Assembly: GCF_021390595.1 (NCBI RefSeq)
Contig: NZ_JAJEJR010000001.1
Span: 3,224,001-3,288,000, forward strand
DNA from: Paraburkholderia sp. HP33-1
GTDB lineage: Bacteria; Pseudomonadota; Gammaproteobacteria; Burkholderiales; Burkholderiaceae
DNA: 64,000 nucleotides
Reading direction: 5' to 3'
In this document: positions 8,254-16,049 of the stretch, piece after piece
Layout of the letters: each line of letters starts with the position of its first letter
Position numbering within the stretch: position 1 is the first letter of the stretch
Position numbers and translations under genes: made by a program
The notes under the pieces: model-generated
Database searches by the model: none
What the model was told of the DNA's origin: nothing
What the model saw: only the letters and a program-made list of their open reading frames with translations

Positions 8254-9183
8254 TTGAATCCCGATTCCCGCCAACACCTGCGCGCCAACGTGCTGATGCT
8301 GATCGCCGCGATGATCTGGGGCTCCGCGTTCGTCGCGCAGCGACTGAGCCTCGATACGATCGGCCCGTTCCTGTTCACCGGCTTGCGCTTTCTGCTCGGC
8401 GCGCTCGTCGTACTGACGATGATCGTCTGCGTGCGCCGCCCGGCGCTCGCCGAGCTGACGAAGCGCGCGCCCGGTGGAGCCCGCGAACTGCTTGGCGCGG
8501 GCGCGCTGCTCGGTGTCGTGCTGGCCGTGTCGATTTCGCTGCAGCAGATCGGCCTGCAATTCACGAAGATCGCGAACGCGGGCTTCATCAGCTCGCTCTA
8601 TGTGGTGATCGTGCCGCTGCTCGGCGTGCTGTTTCGCCACCGGACCGGCCTCGGTACGTGGCTTGGCGCACTGCTCGCGGCGCTCGGCATGTATTTTCTG
8701 AGCGTCGACGAGCATTTTTCGATGCTGTACGGCGACTGGTATCAGCTCGCGGGGGCGCTGGTGATTTCCGCGCAGATGATGCTGGTCGGCCGCTTCGCGG
8801 CGCGCCACGACACGCTGATGCTCGCCCTCGTGCAGTTCGTGGTCTGCGGGCTCGTGTGTTTGTCGATCGGTCTCGCCGTGGAGCCGGTCAGCACCGCGGT
8901 GATCGCGCGCGCTGCGCCGACGATCGCATACGGCGGGGCGTTATCGGTGGGCGTCGCGTATACGATCCAGGTGGTCGCGCAGCGCTACGCGGCGCCGTCG
9001 CACGCGGCGGTGATTTTCAGCATGGAAGGGGTGTTCGCGGCGTTCGCGGGCTGGCTCGTTCTCGGCGAAACGCTGACGGCTCGCGCGTTGTTCGGCTGTG
9101 CGCTGATGCTGGCGGGGTTGATCGTGTGTCAGGTACTGCCGGGCTGGAAGCGCGCCCGGCAGCGTGCGCCGCAGGCGTTGTGA
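8254..9183 (+). CDS. EamA/DMT family drug-metabolite transporter
   Basis: This 309-residue inner-membrane protein consists of two EamA repeats of about five helices each. The first begins ANVLMLIAAMIWGSAFVAQR; the second lies around AGALVISAQMMLVGRFAARH. It ends with the usual LGETLTARALFGCALMLAGL segment. No ATG lies near the first helix; a TTG at 8254 gives the short N terminus usual for the family, while an upstream ATG would add about 64 residues of non-homologous sequence. DMT proteins export metabolites or amino acids; the substrate is unknown. The divergent IclR gene may control it. Confidence 0.85.
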   Translation: MNPDSRQHLRANVLMLIAAMIWGSAFVAQRLSLDTIGPFLFTGLRFLLGALVVLTMIVCVRRPALAELTKRAPGGARELLGAGALLGVVLAVSISLQQIGLQFTKIANAGFISSLYVVIVPLLGVLFRHRTGLGTWLGALLAALGMYFLSVDEHFSMLYGDWYQLAGALVISAQMMLVGRFAARHDTLMLALVQFVVCGLVCLSIGLAVEPVSTAVIARAAPTIAYGGALSVGVAYTIQVVAQRYAAPSHAAVIFSMEGVFAAFAGWLVLGETLTARALFGCALMLAGLIVCQVLPGWKRARQRAPQAL

Positions 9184-9242
9184 ACGGGTTCGTTGTGCGG
9201 CTGACCCGTTGAGCGTTCAGCCGGCCTCGCCGATTTGCCCAA

Positions 9243-9494
9243 CTAGGCCGCGCGCGGATGAGCGACAACGCTCGGTGCATCGGCGGTCGGCGGAAACACG
9301 CACCAGCAGCCGTCGTCGTGACGAAAGAAGAACAACCCTCGCCCGCCCTCTTCCGCCGACGTCTCCACTCGCACATAACGCCGCCCGCCCATGCGCGTTC
9401 GGCTGAACTCCGTTACGTGAACCGGCTGGGAAGGCAATGGCGCAAGCCACTTCTCGACCAGAAACCGCAACGACTGCTCGCTCGCGGCTCTCAT
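9243..9494 (-). CDS. Small unknown protein, second gene of a two-gene unit
   Basis: The 83-residue product is not recognised. It looks like a compact alpha/beta protein, with a Trp/Phe/Cys-rich centre (GLFFFRHDDGCWCVFPP) and VEKWLAPLPSQPVHVTEF before it. GGAG lies about seven bases before the ATG. Its start codon overlaps the stop of the gene upstream (ATGA), so the two are translationally coupled. The unit lies beside the origin-like intergenic stretch. Confidence 0.6.
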   Translation of the reverse strand: MRAASEQSLRFLVEKWLAPLPSQPVHVTEFSRTRMGGRRYVRVETSAEEGGRGLFFFRHDDGCWCVFPPTADAPSVVAHPRAA

Positions 9495-9700
9495 GATCTG
9501 CTCCGGAAGAGTCTGTCCCGCTGCGTGTCGCGTGTGGACTCGGGGCTGTCGTCGCCGGCGGCGTCGACTTTCTCGTCAGCCTCGGCGGCTGCCAGTGCCA
9601 TCGCCCGATTGGTCGCGGCCGCGCGTAGCGAACTGCAATGGGCCGCATGCCGAAGGTCCGAGAGAAGATGGACTAGCTGTCGTGCTGATCTGCGTTTCAT
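9491..9700 (-). CDS. Small unknown protein, first gene of a two-gene unit
   Basis: The 69-residue product has a basic, helix-prone N terminus (MKRRSARQLVHLLSDLRHAAHCSSL) and an acidic middle (AAAEADEKVDAAGDDSPE). GGGGGG just upstream of the ATG is a plausible ribosome-binding site, and the ATGA overlap with the next gene supports both being real. No function can be proposed. Confidence 0.5.
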   Translation of the reverse strand: MKRRSARQLVHLLSDLRHAAHCSSLRAAATNRAMALAAAEADEKVDAAGDDSPESTRDTQRDRLFRSRS

Positions 9701-9941
9701 ACATCCCCCCGCACTGCATCAGGAACCTCAGAAAGCACTTTAACTTTAGGCCGGATTGTTCGCTGTACAAATGGTTTTGACGAAATAGCAACAGTTGCGC
9801 TTGCAAAAAAAAGACGCGCAATCTTCGTGCCGCGTTATCAATGTGCGCGTTCGGCAGGCGGAAATCTGTGCGTTGGCGAGCGCTTCGCATCGCGCGAAGC
9901 GTCGGTGCGGAGGCAACGGGAGGCATCATTCAGAGGGACGG

Positions 9942-10195
9942 TTATCCACAGCGACCTCTGAACAACTTCGGGATAGCACGACGAACAGCCTGTGCGCGAA
10001 ATCTTGATAAAGGCGGGGTCGGTTAACGGGCGTTCGAACTTATCCCACTTATGTAGTTTTTCTACCGACGTGTTCCGCAGGGTTATGGGTTTCGCATGAT
10101 GTTGAAGCGCCGGGACATTTGCGAGTTATCCACAGAAACAGTTAACCCTTGTTAACTACTACTATGTATGTATACGTATACCGTAAACACCATAA
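9942..10195. other. Origin-like stretch: DnaA boxes, triplet run and AT-rich block
   Basis: The 574-bp gap 9701-10274 carries no gene. It holds two perfect TTATCCACA boxes in the same orientation (9942-9950 and 10126-10134) and a TTATCCCAC near-match around 10040. After the second box come GTTAACCCTTGTTAAC, then ACTACTACTA (10155-10164), then a TATGTATGTATACGTATA AT-rich tract. Box, triplet repeat and AT-rich DNA in this order and polarity resemble a bacterial unwinding module with DnaA-trios. dnaA, dnaN, rpmH, parAB and gidB are absent nearby, so it may be a secondary DnaA-binding site and not oriC. Confidence 0.5.
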
Positions 10196-10274
10196 GGTGA
10201 ATCTCGCTGCGCGGGTGAATCACAGGCTGACCGGAGCTTGATCAGCCTGAATGCGACGGCGCGCTGCGCCGCGA

Positions 10275-11159
10275 TCACGGCACCTGTGCCGAGCCGCTCG
10301 CGGGTTCGATCGATGCCGCCTGGCCGATCGGGTCGGCGAGTTGGGAGGCCGGCGACGGGATCGTTAACGGAACCGCTGCGGGCGCGGAGGCTGAGGTTGG
10401 CGCCTGAGCCGCGGCTGGAGGTGTCACCGCTTCGGACGTGCCCGTCGTCAGTTGAACGGGCGCTGGCGACGTCGGATGAACCGGAACGGCCGTCGTCGCC
10501 TGAACGGCGGCGGGAGTCGGCGCCGGTACCGGCACGGGCACCGGCTCAGGGGTCGTCACCTGAAGCGGCGCAGCTACCGGCAATGTTCGCGTTTCGATCG
10601 TGCTGCTCGTCACCGGCTCCGTGCGCACCACGGTCTGCAAATAGTGATCGACGAGGCTGAAAAAGCGGTCGTAGAACTTGCCCGATGGAATCGTCTCGCT
10701 CGAGATCTTCACCATCGCGTCGCTATTCGAGCGGATCGGCAGCGACAGCGAACCGAGCACGCTGAGCCCGACGCTCGCCGACGTATCGCTTTTCTTCAAC
10801 GCGTAGCCGTTCTGTACGGCATTCACATAAACGATGCTGGTATTGGCCGCCTCTTCGCCGGGCGTGCAGACGACGTGAAATTCGACGGACACATGGGTAT
10901 CGCTGGTCGGCTGAAAATCCTTCGTGCCGTCGACGGTATCCGGGCGCGACATCGTCGTCAGATAGCCCTGGCTCAGCAGTGCGCGACGCGCGGCTTCGCA
11001 GCTATCGGTCGTACTCGAATTGAAATTGCGCGCGTACGGGCTTGCGCCAGTTAGGAACTGTTCCTGAGTGAATTGAGGCCGCGGCGTGCTGCTGCACGCC
11101 GTGAGCGCCAGCAGGCCGAACAGGGCCGCTGTGGTGGTGCGGGAAAAAAGGGTCTGCAT
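10275..11159 (-). CDS. DUF2242-type lipoprotein
   Basis: The 294-residue product has a lipoprotein signal peptide with lipobox LTAC near residue 21 of the mature reading. A folded domain follows (about 30-180, with SCEAARRALLSQGY, VEFHVVC and the final FYDRFFSLVDHYL), which is typical of DUF2242 proteins of Betaproteobacteria. The last 110 or so residues are a Pro/Ala/Val/Thr-rich tail with short PVPVPVPAPTP repeats, likely crossing the periplasm or wall zone. The start at 11159 was chosen because the signal peptide starts there. The function is unknown. Confidence 0.8.
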   Translation of the reverse strand: MQTLFSRTTTAALFGLLALTACSSTPRPQFTQEQFLTGASPYARNFNSSTTDSCEAARRALLSQGYLTTMSRPDTVDGTKDFQPTSDTHVSVEFHVVCTPGEEAANTSIVYVNAVQNGYALKKSDTSASVGLSVLGSLSLPIRSNSDAMVKISSETIPSGKFYDRFFSLVDHYLQTVVRTEPVTSSTIETRTLPVAAPLQVTTPEPVPVPVPAPTPAAVQATTAVPVHPTSPAPVQLTTGTSEAVTPPAAAQAPTSASAPAAVPLTIPSPASQLADPIGQAASIEPASGSAQVP

Positions 11160-11354
11160 GATCAGGTGCAAGAAGCGCCTCGTGAGCGCGAATGGGAATG
11201 CATTGTAGAGCGGGCAGCGCAATGTGCGTAAAAAGCGGGCAACGGGCAGCCCGCGACCTATTACGGCAGGTAACAGCGTCTCAACATGATGCGCGCCGTC
11301 CGAGCTTCACGGCGCGTGCAGACAGACACGGGAGAAGAAACCGCGCGAGTGCGC

Positions 11355-12038
11355 CTAGTTCGACGCCGAGCGCGTCGAACCTGCCGTCGCGGCCGAAGTC
11401 GCCCCAGAGGCCGCGGCCGCCGCCGCCGCGACGGCCCCGCTCGCTGCGGGAGCGATAAGCGTGGCCGGCACGCTGAACGCGGCCGCCCACTGGTTTGTGC
11501 CCGCGCACCGATCGGCCTCGCACGACGCGGGCCGCCCATCGGCCCCCTGAGCGCCGTCCACGGACGACGCGATCTCCGCAAAATCCCCGACGCGCAGATT
11601 TACCTTCTGCGCATACGCCTTCGACCCGCCATAGCTCTTCAGCGCGGCATTCAGATCGCCGTTGGCCGAGCGCATATAGCCGTACAGGATCGCCGAACCG
11701 GCCTCGATGTTCGCGCCCGGCTCGGTCAGGTCCTTCACGTTGCGCAGCAGCCCGCGATGCGCCTGCGGCACGACCTGCATCAGCCCCGTCGCGCCATTGG
11801 CGCCGCGGGCTTTTTCCTTGAAGCGGGATTCGATCGAGATGATGGCGAGCAACAGCGCCGGAGGGAGGGAGTATTTGGAGGCGGCGGATTGCACCGCGTC
11901 TGAAATCTTTTGAGCTTTGTCCTTCGTCAGCCCGAATTTCTGCGTCAGATACGCCGATATTCGGTCGCTGTTTTCGTCGGCCGCCGCGGCTTGCGCGAGG
12001 CCGAGCGAAAGCACGAAAAGGCAAAGTAACCGACTCAT
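11355..12038 (-). CDS. Secreted lytic transglycosylase (SLT domain)
   Basis: The 227-residue product has a signal peptide (cleavage about residue 20, AAAA|DE) and an SLT domain at about 50-150. The predicted catalytic glutamate is E70 in IISIESRF, and GATGLMQV and GSAILYGYM follow as in family 1 transglycosylases. These enzymes cleave peptidoglycan between MurNAc and GlcNAc, producing 1,6-anhydro ends. The C terminus is a long Ala/Ser/Thr-rich stretch of about 40 residues without a fold. Such small SLT proteins often assist secretion or flagellar assembly, but nothing nearby shows that. Confidence 0.88.
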   Translation of the reverse strand: MSRLLCLFVLSLGLAQAAAADENSDRISAYLTQKFGLTKDKAQKISDAVQSAASKYSLPPALLLAIISIESRFKEKARGANGATGLMQVVPQAHRGLLRNVKDLTEPGANIEAGSAILYGYMRSANGDLNAALKSYGGSKAYAQKVNLRVGDFAEIASSVDGAQGADGRPASCEADRCAGTNQWAAAFSVPATLIAPAASGAVAAAAAAASGATSAATAGSTRSASN

Positions 12039-12161
12039 GAGGGATGATGGAAGGTAGCAAAGATCGGCGCATTATAGCGCCGCGATGCCCGCCGGCACCG
12101 GTCATCCACAATTTTTGCCTTTTAAATCAAGGATGATCGGAACTCTCGGTGAGAATCGGTC

Positions 12162-13439
12162 CTACTTTGACTTGGGATCGTAGCCGTCGGTCAGCGTTGC
12201 AAGGAATGCGGCGACGTCGTCGATATCGCGCTCGGACCATACCGGGCGCTCACCCGTTTTGCGCGACAGCGGCTCGTCGGTCGTGTCGACGTTCACGCGC
12301 AGTGCGACCGGCAGATCGTCGAATTTGTCGACTTTGCCGTGCGCATCCTTCGGATACCACTTGGCCGGGTTCGTATCGCGTTGCACGTAGAAACGCAGCG
12401 CGTCCTTCAGCGTATGGAAGCGGCCGTTGTGGAAAAACACGTGGCGCGTCGCGGTATTGCGCAGGGATACTGACTTGAACAGCCCGCAATTGTGCTTGTC
12501 GCTCTGATCCAGGCGCAGCGGTCCGCACAGACCCATGTCGAAATACTTGGGATCGGCGTTGACCTTCAGTTCCGGGTTGCGCGGCACGCCAAGCGCCTGG
12601 AAGTTGAAGTCGGTGAAGAGCGGATGAGCGCCGTTCACGCCCGGCTGGTCAATATGACAGGATGCGCAGTTGCCGCCGGCGGGGTCGTCGAACAGTTTTT
12701 TGCCGCGCAATTCGTGTGCAGTTAGTTGCACTTTTCCGTCGAGGTAGTAATCGAACTTGCTCGTGTACGGATGAAAACTCGGATCTTCGAGCTCGAAGCG
12801 CTCGATCGCGTACATCGCCTGCGTGAATGCCTTCGACGAATCGGCAAAGATGTTCTGGCCGAATACTTCCTTGAAGCGCGCTGCATACGGCGCGCGCTGC
12901 ATCTTCGCGAGCAACGCGGCCGGATCCTTGTTGGCCATCTCGTTTGGATTGAACAGCGGGAAGCTTGCCTGATCGTGCAGATAGTTGAAGCGCCCATCCC
13001 AGCCGAAGCCGCCGACAGGCGCGTTATCCGTTTCGCTGAGCCGCTCGGACAGGCTCGCTGCCTGCGCATGCGTCCAGACCGGCGTACGGTTGAGCACGTA
13101 GCGCAGGCTCGGCACTGCGCGCGTGCCCTGCTGATGCAGGTCCGCGCCGCCCAGTTGCGCGGCGAGCCCGTTGGGCGGCCCGTACGCGTGCTCCGGACTA
13201 TGACAGCTCGCGCACGACATCTTGCCCGAGCTCGACAGCGCCGGATCGAAGAACATCAGCTTGCCGAGCGCGGCGGCATCGCTGTAGACGGGCTTCGCAT
13301 CGGCGGGCGCTGCTGTTGGAGTCGACGCGAAGGCGGGAACCGCAAAGGCGCCCGTTAGCAACGCGCCGCCCATCAGGGCGGCGACTGCTATCCGGCTCGC
13401 GCTCGCGCGCGCCGAGAATCGCATGGCAGAAGACAGCAT
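12162..13439 (-). CDS. Di-haem cytochrome c peroxidase / MauG family protein
   Basis: The 425-residue product has two CxxCH haem c sites, CASCH at 76-80 and CASCH at 258-262, the pattern of bacterial cytochrome c peroxidases and MauG. A signal peptide (about 1-39) targets it to the periplasm. The family reduces H2O2 or oxidises protein or small-molecule substrates with c-type haems. The start lies only 8 bp after the stop of the upstream phosphoesterase, so the pair is an operon; an ATG five codons in is an alternative start. The GWDGR and RNTATRHVFFHNGRF segments are typical of the di-haem family. Confidence 0.88.
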   Translation of the reverse strand: MLSSAMRFSARASASRIAVAALMGGALLTGAFAVPAFASTPTAAPADAKPVYSDAAALGKLMFFDPALSSSGKMSCASCHSPEHAYGPPNGLAAQLGGADLHQQGTRAVPSLRYVLNRTPVWTHAQAASLSERLSETDNAPVGGFGWDGRFNYLHDQASFPLFNPNEMANKDPAALLAKMQRAPYAARFKEVFGQNIFADSSKAFTQAMYAIERFELEDPSFHPYTSKFDYYLDGKVQLTAHELRGKKLFDDPAGGNCASCHIDQPGVNGAHPLFTDFNFQALGVPRNPELKVNADPKYFDMGLCGPLRLDQSDKHNCGLFKSVSLRNTATRHVFFHNGRFHTLKDALRFYVQRDTNPAKWYPKDAHGKVDKFDDLPVALRVNVDTTDEPLSRKTGERPVWSERDIDDVAAFLATLTDGYDPKSK

Positions 13440-13447
13440 CGAGTCTT

Positions 13448-14680
13448 TTAGAGGTTCGTGAAGATATCGCTGCCGAATCCGACCAGACCCGCCTGCCCCG
13501 CATAACCGAGGTAGCCGAGCTGGAAGATATCCTCGATGCTCTTCAGCATCGAATAGTGGTTGTACGGCACCGTCGACACCGTGCCCGGCTTGATGAACTT
13601 CGAGATCATCACCGCGCCGGTCTGGTCGCCGCCGTAGCTCGTCTTGGTCAGGTTGATCGTGACGCCCTTATACGCGAGCGACGAGGTCTCCGGGAACGAC
13701 GGCAGGTTCGGGCCCGGTTGCTGGCTGCAGCAGGTCGTGCCGGAAAAGACCAGATCCTCGCCCGATGCGGAAGTTGTGACCGTCGCGTAGCTGCTTTCGT
13801 CGAAGTTGATGATCAGCAGACCGTCCTTCTGGAACGCCGGCGACGCGGTGATGATCGGCACCCACTTCTGCAGGAACGTGTTCGCGCTCGTCAGGCCACC
13901 CGGCTGGCCGTTCACGCAAGGCGCGTCGTGGCCGTCGTCACACAGGTTCGGCGTGATCAGGTTGAAGTTCGCGGTGGTCGAAACCGATTGCAGGTCGTTC
14001 TGCAGGTTATTCAGATTGACGACGTGCGTCCCGCAGTCCGGCGAATCGATGATCGAGTGGAAGTACATGAACGGGTTGTGGCGCGTCGCGTACTGGTCAC
14101 CGAGCGGCACGGCCGCGCTCGGCGCTTCGGCCGACTCCGTCAGGTCCGTCGTGTTCAGCGTCGGGTGGCCGCAGGTGGCGGCTTCGCGCGACGGGTCGTT
14201 GCCCATGTCGCCTTCATAGCCCTTCCACGTATAGCCCGCTGCCGTGAGCTGGTCCGGCAGCGTCTTCACGCTCGCCGGATACACGCAGCCGGAGCCGATC
14301 GCCTGGCCATCGGACGTCATGCCGGTGAGCTTGAAGTCCTGATAGGTCATGCAGTCGTTATCGGTCTCGTTGGTTGCCGACTGGCCGCTGATCATCGCGA
14401 TGTAGTTGTCGAGGCTCACGTGGCCGGTGCCGTAGTACTGCTGCACGAGCGCGCCTTGCGAAGCGAGCGTCTGCGCCAGATACGGCGCCTTGGTGTTCGC
14501 GCCGAACGTGGTCGCGTAATTTTCGTTTTCGAGCGTGATCACGAAGACGTGGCGAATCTGCTGCTGTCCGGTCAATTGCAGCCCGCCGGAAGAAGACGAG
14601 CCGCAGGCGGCCACGATCAAAGCGATTAAAGCCGCGCAAGCGGCCATGAGGAACGCGCGTAACCCGATGCGGTGTGACAT
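13448..14680 (-). CDS. Lipoprotein phosphoesterase (acid phosphatase / phospholipase C superfamily, PF04185)
   Basis: The 410-residue protein begins with a lipoprotein signal ending LIVAAC. The PF04185 core follows, with VFVITLENENYATTFG (metal-binding ENxN type) and TGHVSLDNYIAMISG. Further on are LLIINFDESSY and YNHYSMLKSIEDIF, which supply late metal ligands. Relatives hydrolyse phosphomonoesters or phospholipids at the cell surface. It should be an outer-membrane-anchored or periplasmic enzyme. AGAGGG precedes the ATG at 14680, and longer upstream frames lack a signal peptide. It is the first gene of a pair with the di-haem peroxidase. Confidence 0.87.
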   Translation of the reverse strand: MSHRIGLRAFLMAACAALIALIVAACGSSSSGGLQLTGQQQIRHVFVITLENENYATTFGANTKAPYLAQTLASQGALVQQYYGTGHVSLDNYIAMISGQSATNETDNDCMTYQDFKLTGMTSDGQAIGSGCVYPASVKTLPDQLTAAGYTWKGYEGDMGNDPSREAATCGHPTLNTTDLTESAEAPSAAVPLGDQYATRHNPFMYFHSIIDSPDCGTHVVNLNNLQNDLQSVSTTANFNLITPNLCDDGHDAPCVNGQPGGLTSANTFLQKWVPIITASPAFQKDGLLIINFDESSYATVTTSASGEDLVFSGTTCCSQQPGPNLPSFPETSSLAYKGVTINLTKTSYGGDQTGAVMISKFIKPGTVSTVPYNHYSMLKSIEDIFQLGYLGYAGQAGLVGFGSDIFTNL

Positions 14681-14944
14681 GTTGGTTGCCCTCTGTTGTT
14701 GTCTTTTGTTGCCATGTAGTGATGGCTGTCTCAATTGCGGGCAGACTTTAGGGAGCACCCATGACATTTCCGTGAAAGTTGACGTTGGTTCACCAATCAA
14801 TCCATTGGCGAAACATCGAACGTGTTGGGATCGCGCGCTTGCTCGCGCCACCGAGGGTTGCCCACTCGATTCACGCTTCGCGCGGATTTGAGACAATGCC
14901 CGTCGGCCACGCTTATCGTTGCGCGCCGCTTCAATGAACAACCG

Positions 14945-15217
14945 ATGTTTTCAGCTATGAGCAAGACCGCGTTTATTCCCAGCGTCCCCGGCACGTCGGA
15001 GGACGACTTCGAGATTTCGGCGAGCGCGAAGATGGCCGGCTACCGGCGCTTTTTTGGTGTGCTGAAGGTGGTGCGCACGACCGACGGCCGCGTGCTGTTT
15101 CCGTTCGATGGCGCGCCCGAACTGGGCCCGCACGCGAGCCGGCTCGAAGCGCTTGCGGCCGCACAGGTTTATGGCGAACACATCGTCGCGAGCGATCTGG
15201 CGCGGCCAGAGTTATAG
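14945..15217 (+). CDS. Small unknown protein (Burkholderia type, DUF6723-like)
   Basis: The 90-residue soluble product has a compact beta-rich appearance (MAGYRRFFGVLKVVRTTDGRVLFPF) and a final helix (SRLEALAAAQVYGEHIVASDL). It resembles small uncharacterised proteins frequent in Burkholderia, possibly DUF6723, but this was judged by eye. The start could also be the ATG four codons later. No strong ribosome-binding site is seen before either. The promoter region is shared with the divergent phosphoesterase gene. Confidence 0.65.
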   Translation: MFSAMSKTAFIPSVPGTSEDDFEISASAKMAGYRRFFGVLKVVRTTDGRVLFPFDGAPELGPHASRLEALAAAQVYGEHIVASDLARPEL

Positions 15218-15268
15218 GATTCGTCGATTACCCGGCGATATACCGATGCGCGAACACGCGCGAGTCGG

Positions 15269-15868
15269 TCAGCGCACGCGTACCCGGCTTGCCGCGCCAG
15301 CCCGCGCACGCGCGGCGAGCACACCACCGAGCACGCCGCCGATATGGCTCTGCCACGACACATCTGGATAGATAGGCAGCACGCCGAACAGCAGGCTCAG
15401 ACCGTAGCTGCTGACAACGACCAGGGCCACGAGGATCGACACGAGATTGCGCGCGTAGTAGCCGCGTGCGACCAGATAGCCCGCATAGCCGAACACCAGC
15501 CCGCTGGCGCCGATATGCACCGAATCCGGCGCGCCGAAAAGCCACGCGCAAAGGCCCGCTCCGAGCATCGCGCCGAGGGTCGCACGAAAGAAGCCGGCGA
15601 TGTCTGGCCACGTACACAGCCAGCCGAGTACGATGAGCCCGCTCGTGTTGGCGGCGATGTGCCCCAGGCTCGCATGCAGCCACGGCGCGAACAGGATGCC
15701 TTGCAGGCCGCCGAGCGAACGCGGCACGACGCCGTGCTCGTTCAGATGCAGGAACGGCAATGCAACCGACAGAAAGAATACCGCCCACATCGAACCGACG
15801 AACAGCGCGATCAGGACGATTCGCGACTTGAGCTTCGCGGTTAGCGTGTTGGGGGATGAGGTCTTCAT
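15269..15868 (-). CDS. Rhomboid family intramembrane serine protease
   Basis: The 199-residue product has about six membrane helices. It carries the rhomboid catalytic dyad: S122 in GASG and H175 in SWQSHIGG. The supporting HASLGHIAANT (H70 and N74 region) is also present. Rhomboids cleave substrates inside the inner membrane. The ATG at 15868 gives the usual short cytoplasmic N terminus; a longer frame would add 21 residues without helix. The tail after the last helix is Arg/Ala-rich. It stands alone in its strand block downstream of glmS, and its substrates are unknown. Confidence 0.9.
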   Translation of the reverse strand: MKTSSPNTLTAKLKSRIVLIALFVGSMWAVFFLSVALPFLHLNEHGVVPRSLGGLQGILFAPWLHASLGHIAANTSGLIVLGWLCTWPDIAGFFRATLGAMLGAGLCAWLFGAPDSVHIGASGLVFGYAGYLVARGYYARNLVSILVALVVVSSYGLSLLFGVLPIYPDVSWQSHIGGVLGGVLAARARAGAASRVRVR

Positions 15869-15973
15869 GGTGACGAGGCCACGGGGATGTCGACAGAGGG
15901 TAGTCGATGTGGCGTCGTCACGTCGAGGCATCGAGGATCAACGGATGCCGACTGAAGCAGTGGATGATTCGTC

Positions 15974-15998
15974 AGCCACACCGCATGGCGGTGTGGCT
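15974..15998. terminator. Hairpin between glmS and the rhomboid gene
   Basis: AGCCACACCG and CGGTGTGGCT make a perfect 10-bp stem around a five-base loop. There is only AATTT after it on the plus strand and no T-run on the minus strand. It may end glmU-glmS transcription weakly or protect the mRNA end. Confidence 0.45.
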
Positions 15999-16049
15999 AA
16001 TTTCGCCTGAGCCTGTAGCTCAGTTCAGTTTGCCGCTATGCCCGCTTCC

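Noticed and set aside
13316..14629. Long frame antisense to the phosphoesterase gene
   Set aside because: It is Arg/His-rich, has no domain, and the opposite strand has a signal peptide, lipobox and family motifs.
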